Below, piece by piece: positions 46,033 to 57,812 of a DNA stretch of 64,000 bases. Under the pieces are notes generated by a model. The model was not told the DNA's origin and did no database searches. It worked only from the letters and a program-made list of their open reading frames with translations. A program made the position numbers and the translations under genes. Origin of the DNA: Sciurus carolinensis (taxonomy: Eukaryota > Chordata > Mammalia > Rodentia > Sciuridae). Position 1 is the first letter of the stretch. Each line of letters begins with the position of its first letter. The stretch lies in the NCBI RefSeq assembly GCF_902686445.1, contig NC_062218.1, positions 137,503,607-137,567,606 on the forward strand. The letters run 5' to 3'.

Positions 46033-47880
46033 AATGATATGTTAATTTAAACCTTGCTGAACTGGATGATTCCATCTTGAAATAGAAGTACTACTCCTCA
46101 GGCTCTGGGGATTCAGATAATGACCCAAGATCATGAAAGGTCTGGCCCTAGCATCTCTCAAGGAAAAAACATGGCTTTGGTTGCATGTTGAAGAGTCCTG
46201 ATGTGTGCATTGAATTTTAGGAGCAAAAATCCCCCTTCAGCATAAAGGTATCTAGACCCCAAGAAAATATTCTCATTATAAGAGGGTTTTTGTTGTTGTT
46301 GTTGTTATTGTTGTTGTTTGTTTTGTTTTATTTTTGTTGGTGTGATGAGATAGTAAGCCAACAGTGGCTTCTTACAACCCTAGAGAAGACTTTTCACTGA
46401 ACTCCTGGTCCCTGTCCTCTTCTCTACTTGTGACATTCACTTTCCAAGCACCCCACCACCACCTGGCACTGCCTGCATCCCTCTGGAAGCAACCTTATGT
46501 AGCATTTCAGGTAGTTGTCAGCAAGCTGACAGCATCCACAAACAAGGCAGAAAGCCTTTAGACTTCTCTACTCTAAGAGATAAACATACAAAAGATGTAA
46601 GTGCCAATTCCTGTCTTCTGTAAAGCAATCTCCCGGTGGGGAAGATAGACATATAAACAGATCTATGGGAGTCTGTGCTCAGGGCTAGACAGCGACCTAT
46701 GTGCAGGCTGGGCACCTAGAGGAGGGAGGGTTTCTCCTTGGGAGAGTCTGAAAGCCTTCTGAGGAGACATGACATGGGAGCTGTGTAATGACCAAGAACT
46801 CTGCAGGCTGAGAAAGGAGAAGAGAGCATTCCAACAGAGACATCACCATAAGCAAAGACTGTTTGGGAGACAATCAGAGGTTTAGGGTGACAGAGAACCT
46901 GGTGGGGAGGACGTTAGGGGAGTGTAGAAACAAGTTGGAGATGGTGGTGGGTGCCGGACCATCCAGGGCCTCACACATCTTCGGGGACTCCAACCAGACA
47001 TGTCCAAGATGGAAATGGTCTTCTTCCATACCCCTGCTGCCCCTCTTCTTGGACTCTCCAGTTCACAAAGGAGACCATCACCCACCCAGGTGGCAAAGAC
47101 CTGAGCAACTGGCATGATTGTACCCCACTCTCTTTGCATCTCCTGAATCTGCCTGTCCCCGCTATTCCTGTGCCAGGCCATCACCACCTCCAGCCTGTAC
47201 ATTTGCAATGCTCCCCCTCTCCTCCATCCCTAGCACCCCAGTTCTTGGTTTCCAGTCTGACTCACCTCTGCTCCGTCCTCTACCTAAAGCCACAATGTTC
47301 CATTTAGAAAACACAACTAATCCTATCATCGGGATGGTTGTGTAAAACTATAAACTATTTTAAGTTGCTTACAAGTTTCTCTGCAATATGCCTTCTGATC
47401 AAAACACTACGGACACTGAGGAACTCATACCAGAAAGCAATAGTGTTCCCTGGGGCTGCAGGATGCTTTCTCCCCACAGAGCCTCTTTCCACCAGTTCTG
47501 GGTTTTAGCATTTCTGGTCCTTATTTCCATATCCATTCTAAAAGGAGAGAAAAAAAAAAAAAGTTAGCAAGGAGAAGGAAAGATACAGCATTCAGAAACA
47601 GTGCCTACAGCCAGGGAGGGCAGTAAAGGGAAGCCCAGAATGAAAGCTTAGAACTGTCCTGCAAGCTAGGGGAACTTCCAGGCCAGATGGTCCCCAGAGC
47701 TTTTGTGGCAGGTTGGGTGGTGGGAGATTGGGGCAGAGTAGTCAATAGAATAGATAGTAGGTTCGATGGCTTGGGAGAATGTAAAGAAGAGGAGGAAGAG
47801 GAGGAGAAGGAAGACAGGCAGGCAGGCAATTACACTCCCAGAAAAACAAAAGAGTAAACAAGTGTGAAGCAAACTAAAAC
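46033..47880. other. Unique intergenic sequence with simple repeats
   Basis: A GTT/TTG run at about 46289-46330, an A-run near 47550 and a purine-rich GAGGAA/CAGG run at 47785-47827. Open frames at 46863-47345 overlap on both strands and show no domain. Confidence 0.45.
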
Positions 47881-47884
47881 AGCA

Positions 47885-48118
47885 CAACCAGGTGTGGTGG
47901 CACATGCAGGTAATCCCAGGGAGGTTGAGGCAAGAGGATCACAAGTTCAAGGCCAACTAGGCAACTTGTCAAGACCCCGTCTCAAAATAAAATATAAATG
48001 GTTCAGTTACTAGCAGACCAAGTACTCCCACACTAGGCACACCGATCCCACCACATCAAAATAAATAAATAAATAAAGGTATTGTGTCCATCTACAACTA
48101 AATAAATAAACCCAGAAG
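47885..48118 (+). repeat. B1 SINE followed by ID tail remnant
   Basis: CAGGTGTGGTGGCACATGCA, TAATCCCAGGGAGGTTGAGG, GTCAAGACCCCGTCTCAAAA. From about 48040 come AAATAAATAAATAAAGG and GTATTGTGTCCATCTACAAC, the lineage ID tail without a well-preserved head. Confidence 0.82.
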
Positions 48119-48660
48119 TTATATATCATAATATCATAGAGGGCAAACTCTATGCTATTATGGAAAACTTCAAACATATATAAAATAATATAATGAATAC
48201 TCATATATCCATCAACCAGCTCTAGAGATTGTGAACTCTTAGCCAACCTTATTTCACCTACACTCTGAGCCATGACTTACCACTCCCAGGTAACTTTGAA
48301 GCAAATTCCAGAGATCATACAGTTATCATATCATGAGAAAATATTTAAGAAAGTATCTGGAAAAGATAAGGGCTTTTAAAAAAACACATGATAATTATAC
48401 CATGAATTTACCTAAAATTAGCAATAAGTTATTGTCATCAATTGGTGTTCAGATTTTCCTGATATATATAAATGTTTGCTTTTTTGAATTGGATCCAACT
48501 GCAGTTGTTGATACTTGTGGCTGTGTTGTAGGGAGTGTCTTATAATGTTTTCCAGAGTCTGAGTTTTGCTGAGTGCATAGCTATTGTAACATTTGACAAA
48601 GTCCTTTATCCCCTGTAATTCCTATGCATGAGATCTGCAGTCTTCTTCAGATTCAGGTTG
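48118..48660. other. Unique AT-rich sequence, nothing recognised
   Basis: A stretch resembling old L1 (TCATATATCCATCAACCAGC, AAATTCCAGAGATCATACAG) may be present, but I cannot place it firmly. Confidence 0.35.
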
Positions 48661-48679
48661 GATTCCTCCCCAACCACTT

Positions 48680-48880
48680 CCTGGGTACTGGGGACAAAAC
48701 CCAGGGCCACATGCATGCTAGCCAAGCAAACTACTACTGAACCACATACCCAACCCCCGCTTTTTTTTTTCCTCGTAGACAGGGTCTCACTAAATTGCCC
48801 AGACTGGTCTCAAACTTGTGCCTCCTGCCTCAATCTCCAAGTAACTGGGATTCAGGTATACACCAGCAAACCTGGCTCAG
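48680..48880 (-). repeat. B1-ID composite SINE, minus strand
   Basis: TACTGGGGACAAAACCCAGG, CTACTGAACCACATACCCAA, GACAGGGTCTCACTAAATTG, GTGCCTCCTGCCTCAATCTC, GGGATTCAGGTATACACCAG. Confidence 0.88.
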
Positions 48881-50205
48881 GTTGGATCATTTTAGAGGTA
48901 CCTTCTTCATAGGTGGTGTTGTGTAGTTCCAGAAAGAGGTACAACATGTCCACTAGTCTCTCTATTATGATGTGAGCAGCTATTGTTGATCTTTGCATAT
49001 ATCTATTATTATATTAGGGGTTACAAAATGGTGATACTGTATTCTAATTCTATCAACCCTTACTTATTAGCTGGAAGATTTCTATGATAAAGAGAAATTT
49101 CCTCTCATCTACTACTTACCCTGAGATTCCTGTGGCAAAGGTAAGATAAATTCTTGATCTTTTTCCTTTTATTTAAACATTTTTAAAAAATAATGAGTCC
49201 ATAGCAACTTCCAAAGCCAAACTGTGAGGTTTTTAAAACATAAAATGTGTTTCAATTCATTGCACTTATAATCCTTAATAATGCTCCCATTTTCCTGTCT
49301 ATTGCCAGTGGAAACATCTTTCAGTTAGCTCTGAGGCTCCTGCCTTGATTCTTCCTTGATATCTGAAATGATTTGATGTTCCAGTTTCATCTTTTATTAT
49401 TTCCTACCCTTTAGCTGGAATGAACTATTATTGTTACTGGATTGGTCATTTTTTCTAGGCCTTTTCAGTTGACAGAGCTAGAAATGCAATTGTTTAAAGA
49501 TAAAATACATCATCAATTCATACTAAAAATTCTAAATCCAATCAAAAACTAAGGGTTTTTACTTAACTTTATTGCACCTATTTCTCCTTTCTTTTCACAA
49601 ACTTTATACCTTTAAAACTGTTTCAGCATGCTCTTTTCTCCTTTATGGTGAATTGACAGCTTAATTCACTACAGTTCTGAGTTGAAAGTCAAATTTTGAT
49701 GACATCACTCCATTTTCTTGCAAATAATCAGTGTCGCTAATTAGAACTCAAAGGTCATTCTGAGTTCTTTTTCTCATATGTGTCCTCCCTTTTTTTTTTT
49801 TTTTATTTAAGGGAGCCTTTAAGATCTTACATATTTATCCTTGCAGTTCTGTAGTCTCATCATGCCATGTCTAGGTATGGGTCTTTTAAAATTAACCTTG
49901 ATCCACACTTGTCTAGGGAAGGTGGGTGGCGGAAAATATTCAATCTGCAAGTGGTCACTCAGTCTCTGGCTTTTTGCTCCCACCTCTTCCAGTCCCCTCT
50001 ATGGCATCTATGGCTTCTGAGTCCAGAGTCTGTGAGGGTCCACTGGCAGGTGGATGCAGCCCACATCTGTGAGAGTTCTGGACTTCGCCCACTTTGCTTC
50101 ATCCCTGAACACACATGCTTCCACATTCTGTCATCTAGAAAGTTGTTGAAATCCTTTATCTGCAAATATCTCCTCCTATTCTTTCCTGCACTATGAAGAA
50201 AAGAA
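48880..50205. other. Unique AT-rich intergenic sequence
   Basis: No repeat or gene recognised apart from a T-run at about 49790-49804. The 109-codon frame at 49867 has no domain. Confidence 0.45.
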
Positions 50206-50207
50206 AT

Positions 50208-50299
50208 AGGGCAGGGAAGTAGCTCAGTTGGTGGAGTGCTTGCCTAGAATTTGCAAGGCCCTGGGTTTGATCCCCAGCACCACCAAAGGGGAGAGAAAA

Positions 50300-50330
<31 letters not shown>

Positions 50331-50339
50331 GTGTGTGTG
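50208..50339 (+). repeat. ID SINE with (GT)n array in its tail
   Basis: GGGCAGGGAAGTAGCTCAGT, TGGTGGAGTGCTTGCCTAGA, CCCTGGGTTTGATCCCCAGC, then an A-rich tail leading into GT repeats at 50304-50339. Confidence 0.92.
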
Positions 50340-50539
50340 AAAATTCTTTCCTTGCAATTATTATAATGGGATCTTAGAGAGACAGGAGAAGTCCAAGGAC
50401 TGGGAAGCCCCAGCCTTGTCTCTCACCATCTTGCCTTGCCTCTGACCTGGCTCTTCTCATTTCCTGGAGGGGAATCTCACTGCCTCTTATTCTCGGACAT
50501 TTGCAAACTCTTCCATCGTCTGGGAATATTTCTCCTTCT

Positions 50540-50800
50540 CTACCTCCTGCCCTACACCCACTTTGGGCTTGGTTAATTCCTATTCACCTTCCAGGCTGTG
50601 CTCCTTCCCTGAGAAGGTCTCCTCTGACCCTCCACTAGATCAAGTCCCCTTATTTATGCTCTCATCACAGTCTGTACTTAATCATCACATTTCTAGACCA
50701 TTCTATAACAATGTCTCCAGCTATTGCAATTACTTCTTCAGTACCTGCCTTCTGACTCTGAACCCCTTGAAGGCAAGAGTTCATCTGTCTTGTTCAAAAT
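50540..50800 (+). repeat. L2 LINE fragment
   Basis: TTCAGTACCTGCCTTCTGAC, CTTGAAGGCAAGAGTTCATC and the preceding TCCTCTGACCCTCCACTAGA fit the L2 order ahead of its 3' end. Confidence 0.55.
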
Positions 50801-50829
50801 CTCATCTGCTTTAAAGATGTTCCATGTGA

Positions 50830-51535
50830 TTAGCCAGGAGTCAGTGCATGGCCATCCCAGCCTCTCGGAAGCTACCTGGAGTCTAGGTGGTGATAAGCTG
50901 AGAGATGCATGTCAGAGAGGTGGACCAGGAAGTTATCTCTAGAATCCATAGGAGTTGAAAAAGCCTTGGACTAGAGGTAAAGAGAGAAGGGAGTCTGGTT
51001 TAGAAGATGTATCTGAGACTGACTACAGTCAAAATTTGGTGCTCTTTCATAGAGGGATGAGGGAAAACAAGCATTCAAAGATGATTCCCTATCTTGTGAG
51101 AAGAGAAAAACCATAGCTGTTTGCTGAGATAGGAAACAAAAGGCAAGGTGCAAATTGAGTTTGCACCAGAAAAGGTTTTAAGGTAAGAGGTGTTTGTGGG
51201 TCACCTGGGAGGGAGTTGCAAATGAGAATCTACAGCTCAGAAGAGATGTCTGGGCTGGGACATGGGCATCCTTACCTTCTTGATGCTGAACCCATTTAGG
51301 GAGAAGGTTAGCAAGCAGGAAGGAACAGTTGGAACCCCCAGTCCCAAAGGGACTTTGGAAGAACACCCATGAAGGGGAAGAGGAAGGGATGGGCAGAGAG
51401 ACAGGTGAGGCAGGAATGCCCAGGGGACAGAGTTTCAAGAAACAAAAGACCTGGGGAAATGGCTCAATTGTGGCATGGCCATCCTCTTGGAACATGACAA
51501 GCAACAGAGTACGTACATGATATTTGAAAAACAAA
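50830..51535. other. Unique intergenic sequence, nothing recognised
   Basis: Mixed composition, no repeats. Overlapping frames at 51178-51543 on both strands carry no domain. Confidence 0.45.
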
Positions 51536-51539
51536 GTCA

Positions 51540-51720
51540 TCAACTTTATTCACTTTACCAGCATTTCTTAAGGACCTACTAAGTTCCAAGTATGGCTCCA
51601 GGCCCTGGGGATGCAGTAGGGTGCAAAACAGATAAAATCCCTGCCTTAATGGAGTTGGCCACGCAGTGAGAAAGACAGATGATGAATAAGATAAATAAAT
51701 GAAACATGCTCTATGTTAGA
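51540..51720 (+). repeat. L2 LINE 3' fragment
   Basis: AAGGACCTACTAAGTTCCAA, CCAGGCCCTGGGGATGCAGT, AATCCCTGCCTTAATGGAGT, GACAGATGATGAATAAG. Confidence 0.75.
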
Positions 51721-52450
51721 AGATGATGAATATTAAGGAGAGAATTAAAAAAAAACAAAACAAAACAGTGAAGAAGGGTATGAGATATAGGGAGGGTTGG
51801 GATTCATAGCATGGCCGGGGGAAACCCTGCTGACTCAAAAGTAAGGACATGAGCCACCTGATGTCTAGGTAAGAGCATGCCAGGTAGGCTAGAAGTGCTG
51901 GAGGGACAGCAGAGTGCAGTGTAGCTGGAACAGAGAAAGCAAGGTGTCAGTGAAGTATCGAGTGGGCTCCAATCATATACAACCTCACAGGCCATAGTAA
52001 GGATCTAGGCTTTTACTGCAAGGGAAGAGGGGAGCTATACAGTTTTATGAGCATAGTAGTAAAGGATCTGCTTTAATTGAATCTCTTACTGAGCGAAAGC
52101 ATTGACATTGAAAGTTCATTTTTTTTTTTTTTTTTTTTTTTTTTGTCCCAAGGTAATGATAGATAAGCAAAGAAAGAGAAAAATTCAGAAGTTAGAGGTA
52201 TATTCTAACTAGGTAGAAATTTCCATGGACCAGAAATAGACTGTAAACACAGAAACTTTAGGCCACAGGTTTGATGGGTCTGGAGTCCAGATGTGATGGA
52301 GCTATCCAGGACATTGGCTCTTGGGAACTTCCTAGGCTACCACTTCTTACAAAGTGGGGGCTTGAGTCATGCCCGCTGTGAGGAGTTGGGTGCTGGGATA
52401 GAGCTTGTAAAACCACAGATATACTTTTTCATGTTTTAAAAATAATCCAA
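51720..52450. other. Unique intergenic sequence with a poly-T run
   Basis: A T-run of about 26 bases at 52119-52144 with no recognisable SINE body after it; otherwise nothing recognised. Confidence 0.45.
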
Positions 52451-52682
52451 ACTAACTGGGTGTGGTGGTGCATGCCTGTAAATTCAGTTACTCGGGAGTC
52501 TGAGCAGGAGAATTCCAAGTTCTAGACCAGCCTTTGCAACTTAGGGAGAACTGTCTCAAAATAAAAAGGGATGAGGATGTAGCTCAGTTGTAGAGTGCCC
52601 CTGAATTTAATCCCTAGCACTGCAACAATAATAATAATGATAATAATAATAATAATAATAATCATCATCATCATCATCATCC
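52450..52682 (+). repeat. B1-ID composite SINE with (AAT)n(ATC)n tail
   Basis: TGGGTGTGGTGGTGCATGCC, TGTAAATTCAGTTACTCGGG, GATGAGGATGTAGCTCAGTT, TAATCCCTAGCACTGCAACA, then AAT units (from about 52626) changing to ATC units (to 52681). Confidence 0.92.
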
Positions 52683-52881
52683 AACTCTAAATGTGTATGA
52701 ATTCTACCTTTCTTATGCATGGACAAATGTCTAGAAAGATGTGTTAACATAGGAAGTGCTGTAGGGGGCAGGAGCAGGGGTCTCCTGCTTTTTCCTTTGT
52801 GCATACTCATAGATTTGACTTTTTTCCTCTCAATGAGGAAAGAAACAGAGGCCTAGTGCAGTGTGGAAGAAATAGCATCAG

Positions 52882-53098
52882 AACTGAGCCAGGTGCAGCA
52901 GAATATGCCTGTAATCCCAGGCACCCTGGAGACTGAGGCAGGAGGATTGCAAGTTCAAGGCCAGCCTCAGCAACATAGCAAGACCCTGTCTCAAAATAAA
53001 AAATAAAAAGGACTGGGGATGGAGCTCAGTGGTGGAACATCCCTGGGTTCAATTCCCAGTACTGGAAGAAGAAGAGGAAGGAGAAGGAGGAGAAGGGG
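52882..53098 (+). repeat. B1-ID composite SINE with purine-rich tail
   Basis: AGCCAGGTGCAGCAGAATAT, TGTAATCCCAGGCACCCTGG, GACTGGGGATGGAGCTCAGT, GGTTCAATTCCCAGTACTGG, then GAAGAAGAGGAAGGAGAAGG. Confidence 0.92.
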
Positions 53099-54722
53099 AA
53101 GCTGCCACTGGATTTGGCCACTAAGAGGACTTTGGTGGCCTCAGCAAGAATAATTTCTTGGGAGGTATAGAGAGAGAAGACACAAGTCACATGAATGAGT
53201 TGAAGAGTAGATCGTTCTTTCAAGAGGCTGCACAGGAAAGAGAAAGAGAGCAATAAAGAGGAATCCTGCTGGGAACAGGGTCAAACAGGTCAAACAGGTA
53301 GAGGAGACTTGAGGGTGCTGGCCTGATAAGAAGACAGGAGAAGGAGGGAAGAGAGAGTTTAGATATGGGAAAAAGAAGCAACAGTTGAGACTGTAAGAGG
53401 GACTACCCCCACAGAAGAGCTGGCCCACTTCTTTCTTGGGGTTCAGGCAACTCTATCTCACAAGTCCTGGGCTGGGTGAGTGGAGGGAGGCTAACTCAGG
53501 AAGGCTTGAGGCTGGGCCTGGCAGCTTTGGACAGAACAGCATGCCCACCTTTACTTTTCTGACCCCCACTGTACTGTGAGGGCAGGAACCAGGCCTGCTT
53601 TGTCCCTGTGGCTCTAGGGCACACAGTAGGCCTTTAGTTAATGTTTGTTGACTAGATGGATTTTCTCCTTAAAAATGAGGCCAAGATATCAACTGAGTGT
53701 GGAGCGGGACAAAACAGGGGAGAGTGATTAATATTTGAAGCAGCAACCATGGGGGGTGACTAGGAACGCAGGCAGGATTTCCAAGCAACTCCAGGAGCTG
53801 TGCCCAGCATGGCACTGTTGGGATGTAGTGCTGTCAGGCTGCAGGGCTGTGAGACATTTCTTTTCCCACTCATGCAACTCTGGGCAGCTCAGGAACATGC
53901 CGAGAAAGCAGATGGATTTTTTGTAATGTGAGTTGACCTGCTGTCATTCTCTCAGTGGTGGCTTGGAAGAGTTTGTGTAACTCCCCAAGGCTCTGGCTTC
54001 ATTCCTGGAGGGTGTTTATGCCTTGGGTGGGCTTCTCCTTTGTGTCTGAAGCTGCTGCTGACCAGAGCAAATTAGAGTGTAAGCCTCAGTCCAAATGTCA
54101 ACCCCTGGGACGCCTTCTCCTCCCCCCATCGCTCCTCTCATTCTCCTCATTCCAGGGTGCCTGGCAGCGGGTACCATACTCATGAACTTCCTGATTTGTG
54201 CTTGTCTGGGTCCCATCAGGACATCCTGTGCAGGGGGGCGCAGATTCACCAGAGCAGGGCCCACACTGACCGAACAAGAGCCAGGCTGAGCCATCAGTTT
54301 CCTCAGCAGGCCTTCTGTAGGAGGCTATGCCCAGGGAAGCAGAATCAATGGTGTTAGCTGCATATGGGGTTCTAGAGACCGATCACCCGAGGCAGACTGG
54401 GAGAACAAGGTGAAGACCTGGCAATTAAAAATACGAGCAGGTTGCAGGTGTAAGGGTGCCTCAGGATTTGGGATTCATGATGCTAGTGTTTGTACCCTGT
54501 TATCTGACTCATTTTGCTTTGCTGAGAGCAGACTCTTAAAGAGATGTCCAAGTTGAGCTGTATGTATTATAATTAATAATCATTATGTTTGCTCTCCTGT
54601 TGAACTCTGAACTCTGGTAGGTAGTAACATGCCTTATCCATCTTCATGCCCAGAGCACATAGTAAGTGCTCAGCAAATCTTTGTAGTGTAAATGACTAAA
54701 TAACTTCAGTGTTTAGTCAGTA
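53098..54722. other. Unique intergenic sequence with two L2 remnants
   Basis: L2-like pieces at 53570-53660 (GTGAGGGCAGGAACCAGGCC, AATGTTTGTTGACTAGATGG) and 54600-54720 (CACATAGTAAGTGCTCAGCA). Frames at 53955-54357 show no domain. Confidence 0.5.
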
Positions 54723-54724
54723 AA

Positions 54725-54815
54725 TGTTATAATTTGAATCTGGAATGTCCCCTAAAGACCCACGTGTTAAAGACCCATATGTTAAAGACTTGGTCACCAG
54801 TCTATGGTGCTATTT
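54725..54815 (+). repeat. MaLR LTR 5' fragment
   Basis: TGTTATAATTTGAATCTGGA, ATGTCCCCTAAAGACCC: the opening of the same LTR type as the copy at 18516. It breaks off after GCTATTTGGAGGTG. Confidence 0.65.
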
Positions 54816-54819
54816 GGAG

Positions 54820-55770
54820 GTGTATTAGTCATGGTTCTCTAGAGGAATAGAGCCAACAGGAAGTATGATTATAAAAAGGGGATTTAATAGGTTGGCTTAC
54901 ATGACCAGAGCTGGATAGTCCTTAAAGGCCGTCTGCAGCTAGAGAGCTGGAAGAACCAGTAGCTGTGCAAGCCCCAGAACAAGAAGGATCAACAGTGCTA
55001 TCCTAGTCCATGACCAAGGCTTCTGGGAACTACCTGGAGAATCACTGACAGAGTCTGCTTTGGAAGAGTGAAGAAGCGAGAATCGGATATCCTCAGATGA
55101 TGGAAGCAGCAATCAAGAACCTGTTTAAGCAGAGTTGAGCTTGCTTCTGCATCTGCTTCATTGTCTCCTGTTGATGCTTAAAGACTCAGTTTTGTTCAGA
55201 TAGCAATGTGCCCAGTCCCAGGGAACAAATCTTTATCATTTGTCATATATGGAATTATCTTGTTACAATTTAGCCTCCAAGTTCTCCATCCTGCAAGCTG
55301 ACTGGAGGTCTTGAATAGAAAGACTCAGAACCAGTTTAAGAGTTTTAAATCACTCAGTTTATTGATTCCATTTCAAACTTATGGGGAGAAACTAGGAAAC
55401 AGGGATGGGGCAGATTAACCTAGTTAGGACAAGGTATAAGCAGGGTGATAGGAACACACTGCCTGAATCCTGTGTTCACACGCTGACCCCCCAAGTCCCT
55501 CTCTTACATCATCTGTCCCCACTGACAAAGTGGTTTTGAAAACAAAAGTCAACATTGAACAAAGGGGCTGAATAATCAGAAGGTTCCTAGAGCTAACACA
55601 TGCTCTCTCAGAGAATCAGGTACAAATACACCTGGCTATAGCTAACACACCCCAGTGACCCGCCACACAGCTAGGGAAGAGTACAGGAGGGACCAGAGTG
55701 GGATCACAGTGGTGGGGGAGTGTCATTGTGACAGTTGTCAATCTGAAATTAGCATGATCTTTACCTTGGG
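54820..55770 (-). repeat. Composite LTR-like repeat, family not resolved
   Basis: Opens TATTAGTCATGGTTCTCTAG, a hallmark of rodent LTR-like repeats read in reverse, and ends near GTGACAGTTGTCAATCTGAA. A plus-strand TTTATT at 55358 gives a minus-strand AATAAA inside, and the section at about 55320-55740 may be a second LTR inserted in the first. No coding remnants seen. Confidence 0.4.
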
Positions 55771-55813
55771 GTTTCAATCCCTATCTATAAGTATCCCTTG
55801 TGAGTTCTACTCT

Positions 55814-55924
55814 TTTCATCTATTTTTTTTTTTTTTTTGGGGGGTGCTGGGGATCGAATCCAGGGCCTTGTGCTTGCAAGGCAAGCACTCTATCGACTGA
55901 GCTATCTCCCCAGCCTTCATCTAT
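55814..55924 (-). repeat. Young ID SINE with 9-bp target duplication
   Basis: Body at 55838-55915 (GTGCTGGGGATCGAATCCAG, GGCAAGCACTCTATCGACTG, AGCTATCTCCCCAGCC) after a T-run, flanked by TTCATCTAT at 55814-55822 and 55916-55924. Confidence 0.9.
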
Positions 55925-56290
55925 GTTTAATACCCATATGTCTCATTCATTCTATGCCTAGCATATCTCACAAGTTACTAACTTAATATCTACACTTCAC
56001 ACATCTTCTGAATTTTACCTACTATTTTTTGTTTTTCTTGCCTTCTAGCAGATTTAAATATTCTCACTATGCAGACAACACACATTACATCAATCTGGGC
56101 ATACCTTTGGAGATCTTGAAACTTCTGTGCAGTTAATGAGACCCCAGGGAGAACATTTAGGGAGGTTTCTGGAAAAGCTTTTCTTCCATGACAAATGGCT
56201 AGAGTAATGCAGGGAGGAAATCCTTTGACACCTTTTCTCTCTTCCCATATCTTCAGCATCTGAAACAGTGGCTGGCACATAATAGTCACT

Positions 56291-56945
56291 TGCTATTGGA
56301 TGTGGTTTGTCCCCCAAAGGTTCATGTGCTGGCTAGAAGCATGATCCCTAGTGTAGCAAAGTGGAGGTGGTAGAATCTTTAAGAGATGGAGCCTCGCTGG
56401 GCACTGTGGCAAATGCCTATAATCCCAGCAGTTTGCAGGGCCGAGGCAGAAGGATTGCAAGTTCAAAGCCAGCCTTAGCAATTTAGTGAGACTCTAGGCA
56501 ATTAGTGAGATCCTGTCTCTAGATAAAATATAAAAAGAACTGAGAATGTGGCTCAGAAGTTAAGTGCCTCTGGGTTCAATCCCTGGTCCCCCCCCCCCCA
56601 AAAAAAAGGAGGTGGGGCCTAGTGGAAGGTCATGGAGGTTCCACCCTCACAAATGGATTAATCCTATCTTGCAAGAGTTGGTTAAGTCTTTTGTGACTGG
56701 ATTAGTTCTCCTGAAAGCAGATTGTTGTAAGGTGAGGCCACTCCATGGGATTGACCCCTTTTGCACACAACCAGTACCTTTCTGCATCTCCACCATGTTG
56801 TGATACAATCAGGTGTCCTGGCCAAGATGCTAGTGCCATACTCTTTGGGACCCTGAAGACACCAGAATCATGAGCACATAAACCACTTTTTAAAATACAT
56901 CGTACAGTGTCAGCTATTTTGTGATAGCAATACAAAAAGGACCAA
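56291..56945 (+). repeat. MaLR LTR split by a SINE
   Basis: The left part (GGATGTGGTTTGTCCCCCAA, TGATCCCTAGTGTAGCAAAG) and the right part (GGAGGTGGGGCCTAGTGGAA, GATTAGTTCTCCTGAAAGCA, TCAGCTATTTTGTGATAGCA) join into one MaLR-type LTR when the SINE at 56397-56608 is removed. Confidence 0.78.
56397..56608 (+). repeat. B1-ID composite SINE inside a MaLR LTR
   Basis: GCTGGGCACTGTGGCAAATG, TATAATCCCAGCAGTTTGCA, ACTGAGAATGTGGCTCAGAA, GGTTCAATCCCTGGTCCC, C and A runs. GAGATGGAGCCT before and GAGGTGGGGCCT after look like a decayed target duplication. Confidence 0.88.
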
Positions 56946-57119
56946 GGCAACAAATACATCATTGAATGAGTGAATGACTGGTGCTTACATTCATTCTTAA
57001 CCTCTGTGTCACAGAAATCAGTCTTTGTCTTATGATTGAGCTTCATTTCTTAGTCCAGGGTTAAATATGAAAGCAGGATGGTAAAAGTAAGTTTGCAATG
57101 CTAATTTAAAATAACGCTG

Positions 57120-57330
57120 ATATCAACAACAGCTAACATTTATTGGAAAGCCTACTCTGTCAGAAAGGGTTCTAAGCACTTCACACAATCCTCACAATAG
57201 CCGTAGAAGGTGGCAATTATTATTATACTCACTTTGTACATGAGGCACAGAATGTGAGGTAACTTACTCGAGGTAACTCTGCTGGCAAGTAGTGGCCCTG
57301 GAATCAGAATTCCGACAACTTGGGCTCAGA
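57120..57330 (-). repeat. MIR SINE, minus strand
   Basis: CTAACATTTATTGGAAAGCC, ATCCTCACAATAGCCGTAGA, GAGGCACAGAATGTGAGGTA, TCTGCTGGCAAGTAGTGGCC: complement of MIR, nearly full length. Confidence 0.8.
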
Positions 57331-57347
57331 GAGCACACAGTGCCGTC

Positions 57348-57812
57348 TGTATTAGTTTCCTCTTGCTCCTGTAACAACTTACCACAATGACTGTGGCTTT
57401 AGACAACATGAACTTGTTACTGTAAGTTCTGGAGACTATTTGACTATTAACTGCTTAATGGGCCAAAATCAAGGTGTTGGCAGGGCTGTGCTCCTGGGAG
57501 CCCTAGGGAAGAACCCATTTCCTTGCCTTTTTAAGTTCTGGAAGCTGCTCAAATTCCTTGACATGCAGCTGTCTCCCTCTCATCTCTGTTTCCACCATTA
57601 CATCTCCTCTGACTCTCCCGGTTCCCTCCTACACGGACCCCTGTGGTGATATTGTGTCCACCCAGATAATCCAGGATTATCTCCCCATCTCAATTTCCTT
57701 AACTTAATCACATTTGCAGAATCCCTTTTGCCATGTAAAGTAATATACTCTCAAGTTCTGGGGATTAGGATGTGGACATTTGGGGGGCTGCCATTACTCT
57801 ACCATCCTGCCT
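57348..57812 (-). repeat. MLT1-type MaLR LTR, antisense
   Basis: TGTATTAGTTTCCTCTTGCT, CAAAATCAAGGTGTTGGCAG, GTCCACCCAGATAATCCAGG, CTTAACTTAATCACATTTGC, GGGGATTAGGATGTGGACAT, the complement of an MLT-type LTR in the right order. Confidence 0.82.
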
